A DNA stretch of 64,000 nt from Terriglobia bacterium (GCA_020072645.1 JAIQGK010000003.1:124001-188000), one strand, 5' to 3'; numbered from the stretch's first letter, positions 16,554 to 24,373 are shown. A program made the numbers and translations. The notes: generated by a model not told the origin, from the sequence alone.

Positions 16554-17726
16554 ATGAGGACCGGCTTTAATACTGCACTTGATCCCACACGGCGCAGCTC
16601 AGATGCGCAGGACTTTGAAACCGCCTTGCGGCGGAAAATCGTCGGCCAGGACCCGGCCGTCGAAAAAGTGGTGGAAATTTACCAGATGTTTCTCGCGGGT
16701 TTGAACGCTCCCGGGCGTCCCGTGGGAAACCTTCTCTTTCTTGGGCCCACTGGCTCAGGCAAGACGCGCGTGGTGGAAGCCGTTGCGGAATCGCTCTTCG
16801 GCGATCCCCGGGCAATCATCAAGATTGATTGCGCTGAATTCCAGCACAGCCATGAAATCGCCAAGCTGATCGGCTCGCCGCCCGGCTACCTGGGACACCG
16901 CGAGACGCACCCGCTGCTCACGCAGGAGGCGCTCAACCAGTGGCATACGGAAAAGCTCAAGCTCACGCTGCTGCTGTTCGATGAAATCGAAAAAGCCAGT
17001 GACGCGCTGTGGCAGCTCCTGCTCGGCATACTGGATAAAGCCACGCTAACGCTGGGCGACAATCGTCGCGTCGATCTTTCCCAGTGCCTGATCGTGATGA
17101 CCTCAAACCTGGGCGCGCATGAAATGGACGAATTGATGACCGGTGGCCTTGGCTTTGGTAATACCAAGCGGGCCAACCACATGGATGCCGCGCTGGACGA
17201 CAAAATCACTCGCACAGCGCAAGACGCGGCCCGGCGCAAGTTCTCGCCGGAGTTCATGAACCGCATAGACAAAGTGGTGGTGTTCAAGACCCTTAAGCCG
17301 GAACATCTTGAGCAGATCCTGGAAATTGAACTGGGAATGGTGCAACAGCGCATCCTGCAGGCCACCGGCAACAGCCAATTTGTGTTTTCCTGCACCGCGC
17401 CGGTTAAGGGCTTCCTGTTACAGGAAGGAACCGATCCCAAGTATGGCGCGCGGCACCTGAAGCGAGCGATCGAAAAGAATGTGGTCTTCCCGCTGGCAAA
17501 CCTGGTCGCTACCGGCCAGATCAAACTGGGCGACTTCATCCGTATTGATCGCAAGGAAACGCAGATGACCTTTACCAAGGAAGCGGAAGGCGCATTGGTG
17601 CCGGTTCTCCTGGAAAAATATGGAGAACTGAATCCCGGATCGCCATTGGCAGCTAAGGCAGGACGGGGTAGCGGCAAGTCTCCGCGAGACTTTGGCGGGA
17701 TCGCGCCATTGTTGGACCACAAGTAG
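16554..17726 (+). CDS. ClpB/ClpA-like single-AAA ATPase
   Basis: A 390-residue protein resembling only the second AAA module of Clp/Hsp100 unfoldases plus the small C-terminal domain. It has KIVGQDPAVEKV, Walker A GPTGSGKT at residues 64-71, Walker B LLLFDEIEKA near 140, a pore-like SPPGYLGH motif, sensor region VMTSNLGA, FSPEFMNRID with the arginine finger, and DPKYGARHLKRAIEK. It lacks the N-domain, the first AAA module and the middle domain, so it is not a full ClpB. It also lacks the zinc finger of ClpX. The client is unknown. The start at 16554 follows GGCGGGG. Confidence 0.85.
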   Translation: MRTGFNTALDPTRRSSDAQDFETALRRKIVGQDPAVEKVVEIYQMFLAGLNAPGRPVGNLLFLGPTGSGKTRVVEAVAESLFGDPRAIIKIDCAEFQHSHEIAKLIGSPPGYLGHRETHPLLTQEALNQWHTEKLKLTLLLFDEIEKASDALWQLLLGILDKATLTLGDNRRVDLSQCLIVMTSNLGAHEMDELMTGGLGFGNTKRANHMDAALDDKITRTAQDAARRKFSPEFMNRIDKVVVFKTLKPEHLEQILEIELGMVQQRILQATGNSQFVFSCTAPVKGFLLQEGTDPKYGARHLKRAIEKNVVFPLANLVATGQIKLGDFIRIDRKETQMTFTKEAEGALVPVLLEKYGELNPGSPLAAKAGRGSGKSPRDFGGIAPLLDHK

Positions 17727-17731
17727 CAAGT

Positions 17732-17876
17732 CAGCACTCAGCAGTCAAAGCTGTACCGCAACGGACGCAAAGAGCGCAAAGGAAATTCAGAGAATGAATT
17801 TCCTTTTTTCTTTGCGTCCTTCGTGGCCTTTGCGGTAAAGAAATTTTGGCTGAATGCTGTCGGCTGACTGCTGCGC
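17732..17876. repeat. Intergenic inverted repeat, family 1 (copy 2, full)
   Basis: Outer arms CAGCACTCAGCAGTC and GGCTGACTGCTG enclose inner arms ACCGCAACGGACGCAAAG and CTTTGCGTCC..CCTTTGCGGT, with a central GGAAATTC/GAATTTCC stem. It fills the gap between the convergent AAA ATPase and ATP-grasp genes and would form a long hairpin in either transcript. Confidence 0.8.
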
Positions 17877-17880
17877 TCCA

Positions 17881-18981
17881 TCACGGCTCCACAGACTTGA
17901 ACGATGCGTCCGCCGAGACGGTGGCGATGTTCAAAGCTTTCTCTTGCTGGTGGGATCGCTGATATTCCGCGATCGATGGAAACAGCCCCTGGCGCTCCTC
18001 CAGCGTCTGTTTGGAGCCTTGCGGAGCGGTAAGAAATGCGCAAAATTTCTCCAGCAGTTGCGCGTGCGGGCAAAAGTCATCGAGCCACAGGAACTGACCC
18101 TGCTCGTTGATCTCCAGGAACCACCACTCTCCGTTGCGGTCCACGGCAAGGTCCAGCGAGCCCGTGCAGACGCCGGCCGCGGCGGCAAACCTGAGTATGC
18201 CGCTCTCCACTGGGGCGGGCGTTGCGATGCGCTCCACGGCAACGTTTCTCAGGGCTGCGTCATGGCGCCAGTCGAGAGAATTGGCGGGGGTGCGCACAGC
18301 GAACGAATAAACACGCTCTCCCATCAGCACCGCTCGGACGTCGAATTGCTTCTTCACCTTCTCCTGGTAGATGGCGGGAGAAAACGTGAAGACCTCGTCA
18401 TCTGCGGGCAAGTCCGCGCGATTCAGGGAGAAAGTTTCTGTCACCGTCACATCGGTCGATCCGTGCCGCTGCCATACGTGGGTAGCAAATGCTTTGCAGA
18501 TAGCATTGTCGGGATTTTGATCAAAAAACTCTCTCACGGCTGCAGGCGAATTTGACATGAGCGTTGCCGGAATCCTGAGGCCGGAAGAGCCAGCCAACTG
18601 CAGTTGCACGGCCTTGTTCCGCACCAAGCATGAGGCTGAATAGCGGTTGATGCACCGGACAGGCAGCGTTTCAAGCAGGTAAACGATCGACTCAAAAAAA
18701 TCGGAACAAGATAGTGCTGCGGATTCTGCGCCGGCTTTTAATGCCGAAGGATTCTGCGCCGTCGGCGGGTCCGGCTGGCGAAGCCAGAGAACATCATCGC
18801 GTTCCAGCCGATGTGTTCCCAGTCTGATGCAGGGCTGTTCGTCCACCAGCAGGGAAGCCTGGTCCTGCTCGGCTGGGGAAACGCCGCTCCAGCATGCAGT
18901 CTGGTACCCGACCTGTTCCAGGGCCCAGCAAACAGGGGCCGCATGGTCATCTTTCGGGTGCGCCAGCACGATGATTTTCAT
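17881..18981 (-). CDS. ATP-grasp peptide ligase, graspetide synthetase-like
   Basis: A 366-residue ATP-grasp enzyme of the kind that makes microviridin-type (graspetide) peptides by activating Asp/Glu side chains and joining them to Thr/Ser or Lys. After a pre-ATP-grasp domain (residues 1-100) comes the family block INRYSASCLVRNKAVQLQLA (111-130) with GLRIPATLMSN (134-144). Next are a nucleotide-binding Lys region (ICKAF, K163), YQEKVKKQFDVRAVLMGERV (205-224), DWRH (237-240), and metal-binding positions in SLDLAV (D277) and FLEINEQGQFLWLDD (E290, N292). A roughly 45-residue tail is extra. It is last in a same-strand series after seven precursor genes, 103 bp from the nearest. No second ATP-grasp gene, acetyltransferase, protease or exporter is adjacent. 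Product and linkage are inferred. Confidence 0.85.
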   Translation of the reverse strand: MKIIVLAHPKDDHAAPVCWALEQVGYQTACWSGVSPAEQDQASLLVDEQPCIRLGTHRLERDDVLWLRQPDPPTAQNPSALKAGAESAALSCSDFFESIVYLLETLPVRCINRYSASCLVRNKAVQLQLAGSSGLRIPATLMSNSPAAVREFFDQNPDNAICKAFATHVWQRHGSTDVTVTETFSLNRADLPADDEVFTFSPAIYQEKVKKQFDVRAVLMGERVYSFAVRTPANSLDWRHDAALRNVAVERIATPAPVESGILRFAAAAGVCTGSLDLAVDRNGEWWFLEINEQGQFLWLDDFCPHAQLLEKFCAFLTAPQGSKQTLEERQGLFPSIAEYQRSHQQEKALNIATVSADASFKSVEP

Positions 18982-19005
18982 GGCATTGTCCCGGACAGAA
19001 GATTG

Positions 19006-19032
19006 GGAGCGCCAGCATGCCGCCGGCGCTCC
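19006..19032 (-). promoter_or_regulatory. Hairpin between precursor genes and ligase gene
   Basis: A perfect 8-bp stem GGAGCGCC/GGCGCTCC with an 11-nt loop (19014-19024) lies in the 103-bp gap between the last precursor and the ATP-grasp gene. No T-run follows on the minus strand, so it is not a standard terminator. It could slow polymerase or mark an RNA processing point that keeps ligase levels below precursor levels. That role is inferred. Confidence 0.45.
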
Positions 19033-19084
19033 GCTGGTTATGTTTCAGGGCAGTGTTTCGCTTTTTACAAGCGGTTGCGGCATT

Positions 19085-19237
19085 CTATTGGTCCGGGCTT
19101 TCATCCGTACCGCTGGGGGAGCCGGTCAACATGAGAGTGAGTGGCGTAATCTTTCCTCCTGTTACCTGTACGATTTCTTGCGCACTCAATCGGCGTGCGC
19201 CCCGACGGGTGAGCACTCGATTGTTTTCATTCGACAT
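19085..19237 (-). CDS. Graspetide-type precursor peptide 1
   Basis: A 50-residue precursor. The leader MSNENNRVLTRRGARRLSAQ continues EIVQVTGG, with a Gly-Gly at residues 27-28. The core then has hydroxyl residues T31, T34 and T38 and acidic residues D45 and D49, the positions shared by all seven paralogues. It ends ESPDQ, and E46 is an additional acid. AAGGAG lies about seven bases before ATG 19237, and a longer frame upstream has no such site. It is the copy nearest the ATP-grasp gene, with which it is probably co-transcribed. Confidence 0.85.
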   Translation of the reverse strand: MSNENNRVLTRRGARRLSAQEIVQVTGGKITPLTLMLTGSPSGTDESPDQ

Positions 19238-19286
19238 GAATTTCTCCTTTCCGCTTTCAGGTTGTTTTTCCATCACCTGGAGAAGA

Positions 19287-19451
19287 CTAAGTATCCGAGC
19301 GCAAGTCATGGCCCTGGCCATTGCCCGCACCGGTGAGGATCGCGCTCAGAAGCGTGATGTGGTCGCCGCCCGCGACCCTTTCAAGCTCCTTCCCGTTCAA
19401 TTGGCGAGCGCCTTTCCGGGTGAGCACCCGAGTATTGTTTTTGCTCGACAT
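19287..19451 (-). CDS. Graspetide-type precursor peptide 2
   Basis: A 54-residue paralogue with the leader block RVLTRKGARQLNGKELERVAGG and Gly-Gly at residues 28-29. The core places T33, S36 and T40 before D49 and D53. The T-to-D spacing is two residues longer than in the other copies, with a Gly/Asn-rich stretch GAGNGQGH between. It ends DLRSDT. AAGGAG lies seven to eight bases before ATG 19451. The 161-bp gap to the next copy upstream is the longest in the array. Confidence 0.85.
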   Translation of the reverse strand: MSSKNNTRVLTRKGARQLNGKELERVAGGDHITLLSAILTGAGNGQGHDLRSDT

Positions 19452-19612
19452 AAATTTCTCCTTTTCTACCGCGTAAGGACGGAAGCGCCGGTCCCCGCCC
19501 CAATCCACGCAAAACCGGCGTGGCTTTGGGAACCCCGGTGCCTGCGGCCCGCGCTTCCGCAGTTTGCACTTCCTTGGTTTCAAAAAAAACGGCTTTAAAA
19601 AACGGCCTGCAG

Positions 19613-19765
19613 CTATTGGTCCAGGATATCGTCTGGATTGCTAACCGGGCCGGTTGCAAGGGAACTGGCAAGCGTGTTCGCTGCCGCTGTGATCTCTTCC
19701 ATTTCTTTCTCGGTGAGTGACCGGGCTCCCGTGCGAGTGAGCACCCGGTTATTATCGTTCGACAT
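19613..19765 (-). CDS. Graspetide-type precursor peptide 3
   Basis: A 50-residue paralogue read directly from the DNA: leader MSNDNNRVLTRTGARSLTEK, then EMEEITAAA in place of a Gly-Gly. The core has T31, S34 and T38 as possible donors and D45, D46 and D49 as possible acceptors. It ends DDILDQ. A GGAG site lies just before ATG 19765. Only 32 bp separate it from the next copy upstream. Confidence 0.85.
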   Translation of the reverse strand: MSNDNNRVLTRTGARSLTEKEMEEITAAANTLASSLATGPVSNPDDILDQ

Positions 19766-19797
19766 TGGTTTCTCCTTTCAAAATGAGTTGCAGTCGG

Positions 19798-19950
19798 TTA
19801 GCTATCCAGCTTCTGGTCTGAATTGCCGTTCGTGTTGGTCACAATAACGCTGAGGAGCGTGGCGCCTGCTCCGATGGTCTGTTCTACTTCATCCTGGGAA
19901 AGTTGGCGAGCGCCCCTTCGAGTGAGCACCCGATTGTTATTGTTCGGCAT
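19798..19950 (-). CDS. Graspetide-type precursor peptide 4
   Basis: A 50-residue paralogue with leader MPNNNNRVLTRRGARQLSQD, then EVEQTIGAGA. The core has T31, S34 and T38, then D45 and D49, ending SDQKLDS. Asn and Gly fill the T-to-D spacer (NTNGN). AAAGGAG lies about six bases before ATG 19950. A start at 20013 would run through the upstream gap and has no ribosome binding site. Confidence 0.85.
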   Translation of the reverse strand: MPNNNNRVLTRRGARQLSQDEVEQTIGAGATLLSVIVTNTNGNSDQKLDS

Positions 19951-20016
19951 GTGATCTCCTTTCCGCCTTCTCCCGGGCTGGGAAAATAAAATTGTCGAAA
20001 CGCACAGTGACAAAAG

Positions 20017-20175
20017 CTATGTATCAACGCTGTGGTCGGGATTGCTGGCCGTGCCGGTTACCAGCGTGGTCAAACGTGTTGGAATCACGCCGCCTGAAAT
20101 CTCGTCCAGTTCCTCTTGCGAGAGTTTGCGGGCGCCCATGCGGGTGAGTACCCGGTTGTTGTCTTGGTTCGGCAT
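20017..20175 (-). CDS. Graspetide-type precursor peptide 5
   Basis: A 52-residue paralogue with leader MPNQDNNRVLTRMGARKLSQ, then EELDEISGG with Gly-Gly at residues 28-29. The core has T33, T36, T37 and T40, then D47 and D51, ending PDHSVDT. It has the most Thr of all the copies. AAAGGAG lies seven to eight bases before ATG 20175. It is too short to be called by most gene finders. Confidence 0.85.
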   Translation of the reverse strand: MPNQDNNRVLTRMGARKLSQEELDEISGGVIPTRLTTLVTGTASNPDHSVDT

Positions 20176-20247
20176 ATATTTCTCCTTTCTGTTCCTGATC
20201 TTTTCACCCGATACTCTGGGCCTAGCGGACCAGATGCAGCGAAGCCG

Positions 20248-20403
20248 CTATTCGTCGGTGGTGAAGTCCGAGCCGCTGGGACTGTTAGTGCGGAGCACGC
20301 TTAGGACTGAGGGCAGGACCGCGCCTGTTACCCCGTCTATCTCATTCTGGGTCAGTGGACGTGCCCCCTTGCGGATAAGCACGCGGTTATTGTTGTTTGA
20401 CAT
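20248..20403 (-). CDS. Graspetide-type precursor peptide 6
   Basis: A 51-residue paralogue. The leader is MSNNNNRVLIRKGARPLTQN, with Ile for the usual Thr at residue 10, then EIDGVTGA. The core has S32, S35 and T39, then D46 and D50, ending SDFTTDE; the last residue is acidic, unlike in the other copies. AAAAGGAG lies about eight bases before ATG 20403. An 83-bp gap leads to the first copy of the array. Confidence 0.85.
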   Translation of the reverse strand: MSNNNNRVLIRKGARPLTQNEIDGVTGAVLPSVLSVLRTNSPSGSDFTTDE

Positions 20404-20486
20404 GAGCTTTCTCCTTTTCTAGTAAACTGCCTTCTCCAAACCGGCCAGGCACAACTAGTCGAAAGCATTGGAGTCCGCTGCGGGAG

Positions 20487-20648
20487 CTATGAGTCCATGT
20501 CTGAATCAGTGCTGAGCATCGTGCCTGTCCCGGTCAAGCTTGCGCGGGTAAAAGGGCCACCGGCCGCGGTGATCTGTTGCAGTTCGTCGGATGTAAGTTG
20601 ACGGGCGCCTCTGCGGGTAAGCACCCTGTTCTCGTGGTTGTTCGACAT
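20487..20648 (-). CDS. Graspetide-type precursor peptide 7 (first in array)
   Basis: A 53-residue paralogue and the first gene of the array in the direction of transcription. The leader is MSNNHENRVLTRRGARQLTS, then DELQQITAAGG. The core has T34, S37 and T41, then D48, D50 and D52, ending DSDMDS. Extra Thr at 39 and 43 give more possible donors. AAGGAG lies about seven bases before ATG 20648. The promoter for the whole set should lie upstream, in 20650-20760. Confidence 0.85.
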   Translation of the reverse strand: MSNNHENRVLTRRGARQLTSDELQQITAAGGPFTRASLTGTGTMLSTDSDMDS

Positions 20649-20726
20649 AAATTTCTCCTTTCCAGTTTTCAGATTTCCTTCTCCAAACACACTGGAAATC
20701 TACTGTCGAAAACAAAACATTAAAAA

Positions 20727-20755
20727 AGACTATCGAACGATGGGCTGCGGTTCAA
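20727..20755 (-). promoter_or_regulatory. Possible promoter of the precursor operon
   Basis: On the minus strand, TTGAAC (20755-20750) and TAGTCT (20732-20727) are 17 bp apart, about 80 bp before the first precursor start. The match to a housekeeping promoter is partial, so this is a weak call. Confidence 0.25.
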
Positions 20756-20767
20756 CGCCGGTTTTTT

Positions 20768-21050
20768 GTGCAGTCGAGCCACTTAGCACTCAGCCGTCAG
20801 CATTCAGCAGTGAGTCCCGAAACGGAACACCTTTCCATCGCCCAAGATGTAATGGACACAAAGAAATGAACTTACCGCAGAGGAAGAAAAATAGTTTGCG
20901 GTGTGTTAAGAAGCCCTAAATTTATCGAGATTTCATCTGCGTAGAGTGAAAGAAAATCTAGCCGCGAATCAACGCGAATCCTATCTTTCTAATCTTATTC
21001 GTGTGCATTCGCGAAATTCGCGGCTGCTTCTTTTGATCAGCGTGTATCTC
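20768..21050. repeat. Intergenic repeats between precursor array and mglA-like gene
   Basis: A degenerate family 1 element starts at about 20768 (CTTAGCACTCAGCCGTCAGC..TTACCGCAGAGG). A second, different element at about 20958-21025 has AGCCGCGAAT paired with ATTCGCGGCT. No gene is visible in this stretch. Confidence 0.55.
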
Positions 21051-21097
21051 CGGAAATCTGCGGCGAAGGGCTTGTGGTTGAGAGCGCGGGCTCGGTG

Positions 21098-21682
21098 TCA
21101 GCCCTTCTTCAACTCAATCAACACCAATCGGGCGACTTCCTTGAGAGTCTCAAAAACGCCTTTTCCCTGGAAGGCGACGGCTTCAAAGGTAGGCTCGTCT
21201 TTCTTGGCCAGTTCGCGTTTCAGTTCTTCCACAGCCAGGGCGCTGGGCAGGTCTCGTTTATTGAATTGCAGGACGTAAGGGATCTTCTTGAAGTCGTAAC
21301 CATGCTCTTTCAGGTTCTCTTGCAGGTTTTCCAGCGCTTCAATGTTGGCGTCCATGCGCTCTTCCTGTGAATCGGCCACAAAAACCACGCCATCTACGCC
21401 GCGCAGGATCAGCTTTCTGCTGGCATCGTAAAAAACCTGGCCGGGAACGGTATAGAGGTGGAATCGGGTGCGGAAGCCGCGGACAGTCCCCAGGTCAAGG
21501 GGCAGAAAGTCGAAGAAGAGCGTCCGGTCCGTTTCCGTGGCCAGGGAGATCATCTTGCTCTTCTGTTTATCGACCGTCTTATCGAAAATATGCTGCAGAT
21601 TCGTGGTCTTACCGCCCAGACCGGCGCCGTAATAGACGATCTTGCAGTTAATTTCGCGTGCGGCAAAGTTAATAAAGCTCAA
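21098..21682 (-). CDS. mglA: MglA-like small GTPase
   Basis: A 194-residue Ras-like GTPase. In other bacteria MglA sets cell polarity and controls type IV pili or gliding motors. I chose the TTG at 21682 because it follows AGGAG closely and gives the family's usual beginning [18 protein letters not shown]; an upstream start at 21709 would add nine unrelated residues. The P-loop GAGLGGKTT is at residues 19-27, TVPGQVFY replaces the usual switch II, and LQFNKRDLP is the base-specificity motif. The usual partner MglB (roadblock protein) is not adjacent. pilT lies about 17 kb away in this window. Confidence 0.88.
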   Translation of the reverse strand: MSFINFAAREINCKIVYYGAGLGGKTTNLQHIFDKTVDKQKSKMISLATETDRTLFFDFLPLDLGTVRGFRTRFHLYTVPGQVFYDASRKLILRGVDGVVFVADSQEERMDANIEALENLQENLKEHGYDFKKIPYVLQFNKRDLPSALAVEELKRELAKKDEPTFEAVAFQGKGVFETLKEVARLVLIELKKG

Positions 21683-21853
21683 GACTCTCCTAGCACTCGG
21701 TGGGCGCAAACTCCCTGCTTGCGGTTCCGAACAGCCATGTTGCTGAAAGACTTTTTTATATCATAACGGACTTGCAGAGGGGGCGCTTCTAATTCTACGC
21801 TCTTTGCCGGAGTACCAAATCCTGTAACTCCGGCGGCAATACCCAAAAGTAAC

Positions 21854-23149
21854 CTATGGCCGTGAGCTCTGTTGCGCCTGCGGTGGCAACGGGAAATAAC
21901 CTTGTTTGGCAAAAACGCTCAGGTTCGGGCGCAGCACGCGGACGTCAATGGTGCGGAAAGCGCTCGATTTTGTCGCCTGGGTCGTATATCCCAGCGTGTA
22001 CTGATTGCGTGCCGCGTCCGCGATTTTGGAATAGGCCTGTTCTATGCCCTGGCGGTCGAATTCCGCGATCATGTCGCCCCCGGTATCAGCAGCATAACGG
22101 GGTAGTATGTTTCCGGTCCCAAAGCCCGGAATACGTACGCGGTTGGCTTTGTCGTAAATCGGGATTGCGGCGGTATCCACGCCCACGCCGTACACACTGA
22201 TGCCATTGGCCAGCAGGACTCTCCTCACCTCATCGTATCCGGCAGTGCTGCCCAGCTCGCGCCCGTCGCTAACGACAAAGATAATGCGCCGGCGAGTCTT
22301 ATCGCGTTTGCTCAGGTCCTGGGCCGCTCTTAAAATCGCGTCATTCAGCACATAAAATTCGCGCGGTGGTGTTTGCACGTCGCCCGCCCTGCCGCCGTTG
22401 GCATTGGGATCGCTCACCGGATGGCCATTGATGCTCGGTCCGCCACCGAAAGGCCCGCCCGTAATGGGTGGACCGCCCTGCCGTCCGGGACGCTTGATGC
22501 GATTCACGCTGGCAGTGGAGACACTGGAAGCGCCGGAAAAGCCCGAAACCTGTTGCACGGTGTGGCCGTAGCGATAGAGCGCGACCTCATCCACTTCACT
22601 GAAAGCGCCAATAAGCGCCGGCAGCGATTCATTGACTTTTTTCATGGTTACGGAGGGCAAATCCGTGGCCACAACTACGGCCGCTGAAAGCGGGAATGCG
22701 TCCGCGGTAAAAAACTTAAGCTGTTGCAGCACCCCGTCTTCATAAACCCTGAAGTCATTGGAAGTAAGCCCTGGGACCAGGCTGCCGGAACGGTTTTTAA
22801 CCCGTACGGGAATCTGCACAAAGTTTACAGCTACGCTCATCTTGTACAGGTCGTCACGGCCACTTGCCAATTGACCCTGGCCCGGCGCGGGACGCTCAGC
22901 TGGCGTTGGAGTCGGCGCGGCTTCGGGCTGCTCAGGAGGATGCGTGTTGATCGGCGCCGGAGGGGCATTTTCCGGGAATTGCCCCGATTGCTGGGTCTTG
23001 GGCTGGGGCGCGTCTGGGACGTTCTGAGGAGACTGTTGCGCCTCCTTTGGCTTGGGGCCATCGGGAAGGGTCTGTTGACTTAGAACAGGCAAAGTTGCCA
23101 CCGCTAGGGCGCAAATCAGCCCTTTCTTCCCAAGGGTCAACCTAAGCAT
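21854..23149 (-). CDS. Acidobacterial VWFA-related secreted protein 1
   Basis: A 431-residue protein. A signal peptide (GLICALAVATLPVLSQQ) is followed by a roughly 80-residue Pro/Gln-rich linker and a von Willebrand factor A-like domain of the acidobacterial type (VNFVQIPVRVKNRSGSLVPGLTSNDFRVYEDGVLQ, VVVATDLPSV, IIFVVSDGRELGS), ending QYTLGYTT..LRPNLSVFAKQGYF. The metal-site motif is degenerate (ATDLPSV for DxSxS). A Gly/Pro-rich insert splits the domain. AGGAGGAG lies before ATG 23149. It is the most diverged of four copies here. Function unknown. Confidence 0.85.
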   Translation of the reverse strand: MLRLTLGKKGLICALAVATLPVLSQQTLPDGPKPKEAQQSPQNVPDAPQPKTQQSGQFPENAPPAPINTHPPEQPEAAPTPTPAERPAPGQGQLASGRDDLYKMSVAVNFVQIPVRVKNRSGSLVPGLTSNDFRVYEDGVLQQLKFFTADAFPLSAAVVVATDLPSVTMKKVNESLPALIGAFSEVDEVALYRYGHTVQQVSGFSGASSVSTASVNRIKRPGRQGGPPITGGPFGGGPSINGHPVSDPNANGGRAGDVQTPPREFYVLNDAILRAAQDLSKRDKTRRRIIFVVSDGRELGSTAGYDEVRRVLLANGISVYGVGVDTAAIPIYDKANRVRIPGFGTGNILPRYAADTGGDMIAEFDRQGIEQAYSKIADAARNQYTLGYTTQATKSSAFRTIDVRVLRPNLSVFAKQGYFPLPPQAQQSSRP

Positions 23150-23323
23150 CAGCTCCTCCTACCACTTAGAACGTTTTTGGGCCCGGAATGTTGCGGCTTT
23201 TCCAGCAGGAATGTCTCTCAAACCCATTGTAAGGCTTTAGGGGCTTTTCTGAGGCAACTCGGCTGCATCTAATACAATAGATCACAACACATTTCATTAG
23301 AAAGGCTGTGCCCAAAGGCCTTT

Positions 23324-24373
23324 ATGCGGACTTTATTTCTCGTCTTCGCGATCGCTTTTATTCCCCTGTCGATTTTTGCTCAGCAGGAAGCTGCTCCCCC
23401 TTCCGTGCAGCAAAATACCGGTAAGAACCAGGTCCAAAATCAAGATAAGGATCAGGTTCCCGACAAAGACCAGGGCAAGATTCCGGTGTTCCGCAAGAAC
23501 GTGACCGTGGTCAACGTTTTGTTTACGGTAAAAGACAAACACGGCGCTTTGATCCCTAACCTCAGCAAGGACCATTTTGACCTGTTCGAAGACGGCAAGC
23601 CGCAGACAATCAAATACTTTTCTAATGAGAGCGACCTGCCAATCACGCTGGGGCTGCTGATTGACAGCAGCAAGAGCATGGAACGAACGTTGCCGGAGGA
23701 AAAGGTTGTGGCCGCCGGATTTCTGCAAAAAGTGCTCACCAGCAAAGATCTGGCTTTTGTGATCAGCTTTGACATCACCGTGGACCTGCTCCAGGACCTT
23801 ACCGGCGACATGCATTCTTTGCGCAGGGGGCTGGATAAGGCACGTATCAATACCAATACGGCAGGCATGGCGCCGATGGGAAATCCCGGCCCTGTGCCTA
23901 CGGCAAGCGGCAGCAATAAAGGCACACTGCTGTTTGACGCTGTGTATTTGGCCGCCGATGAGGTCTTGAGCCGTCAGGTCGGACGCAAAGCCATGATCAT
24001 CCTTACTGATGGCGACGACGTGGGCAGCAAGTTGCGGCTAAAGGATTCAATTGAAGCCGCCCAAAGGGCGGACACTGTGGCTTACGTGCTGCTGATCACG
24101 GATCCTATGTATCCTTCGAATTACGGCGATATGAGCAAACTCACGGAGCAGACTGGCGGCCGCCTCATCTCGGTGAGCCGTCCGGACAAGCTGGACAAAG
24201 CGTTTGCAGAAATTGCCGCTGAACTGCGCAGCCAGTACCTGCTCGGCTTTAGTTCCACGAATCCAGTGAATGACGGTAAATTCCGCCGGCTGGAGGTCAA
24301 ATCGAAAGACGGATACAAGATCCAGGCGCGTAAAGGTTACTATCCACCGAATGACGCGGCGGCAAGCCGGTAA
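23324..24373 (+). CDS. Acidobacterial VWFA-related secreted protein 2
   Basis: A 349-residue protein. A signal peptide (FLVFAIAFIPLSIFAQQ) leads into a linker rich in Gln/Asp/Lys (QDKDQVPDKDQGK), then the VWFA-like domain with TVKDKHGALIPNLSKDHFDLFEDGK, a good metal-site motif LLIDSSKSM, IILTDGDDVGS and the closing SQYLLGFSS..KIQARKGYYPP. It is read divergently from copy 1 across a 174-bp gap that should hold both promoters. Probably exported; function unknown. Confidence 0.88.
   Translation: MRTLFLVFAIAFIPLSIFAQQEAAPPSVQQNTGKNQVQNQDKDQVPDKDQGKIPVFRKNVTVVNVLFTVKDKHGALIPNLSKDHFDLFEDGKPQTIKYFSNESDLPITLGLLIDSSKSMERTLPEEKVVAAGFLQKVLTSKDLAFVISFDITVDLLQDLTGDMHSLRRGLDKARINTNTAGMAPMGNPGPVPTASGSNKGTLLFDAVYLAADEVLSRQVGRKAMIILTDGDDVGSKLRLKDSIEAAQRADTVAYVLLITDPMYPSNYGDMSKLTEQTGGRLISVSRPDKLDKAFAEIAAELRSQYLLGFSSTNPVNDGKFRRLEVKSKDGYKIQARKGYYPPNDAAASR

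Noticed and set aside
16554-17726. AAA ATPase as part of the peptide operon
   Set aside because: It is on the opposite strand, converges on the ligase gene and is separated by a repeat, so shared transcription is unlikely.
19085-20648. Repeated units could suggest a CRISPR array
   Set aside because: The repeated segments vary in sequence and spacing, are each inside a small gene with its own ribosome binding site, and differ mostly at silent positions.
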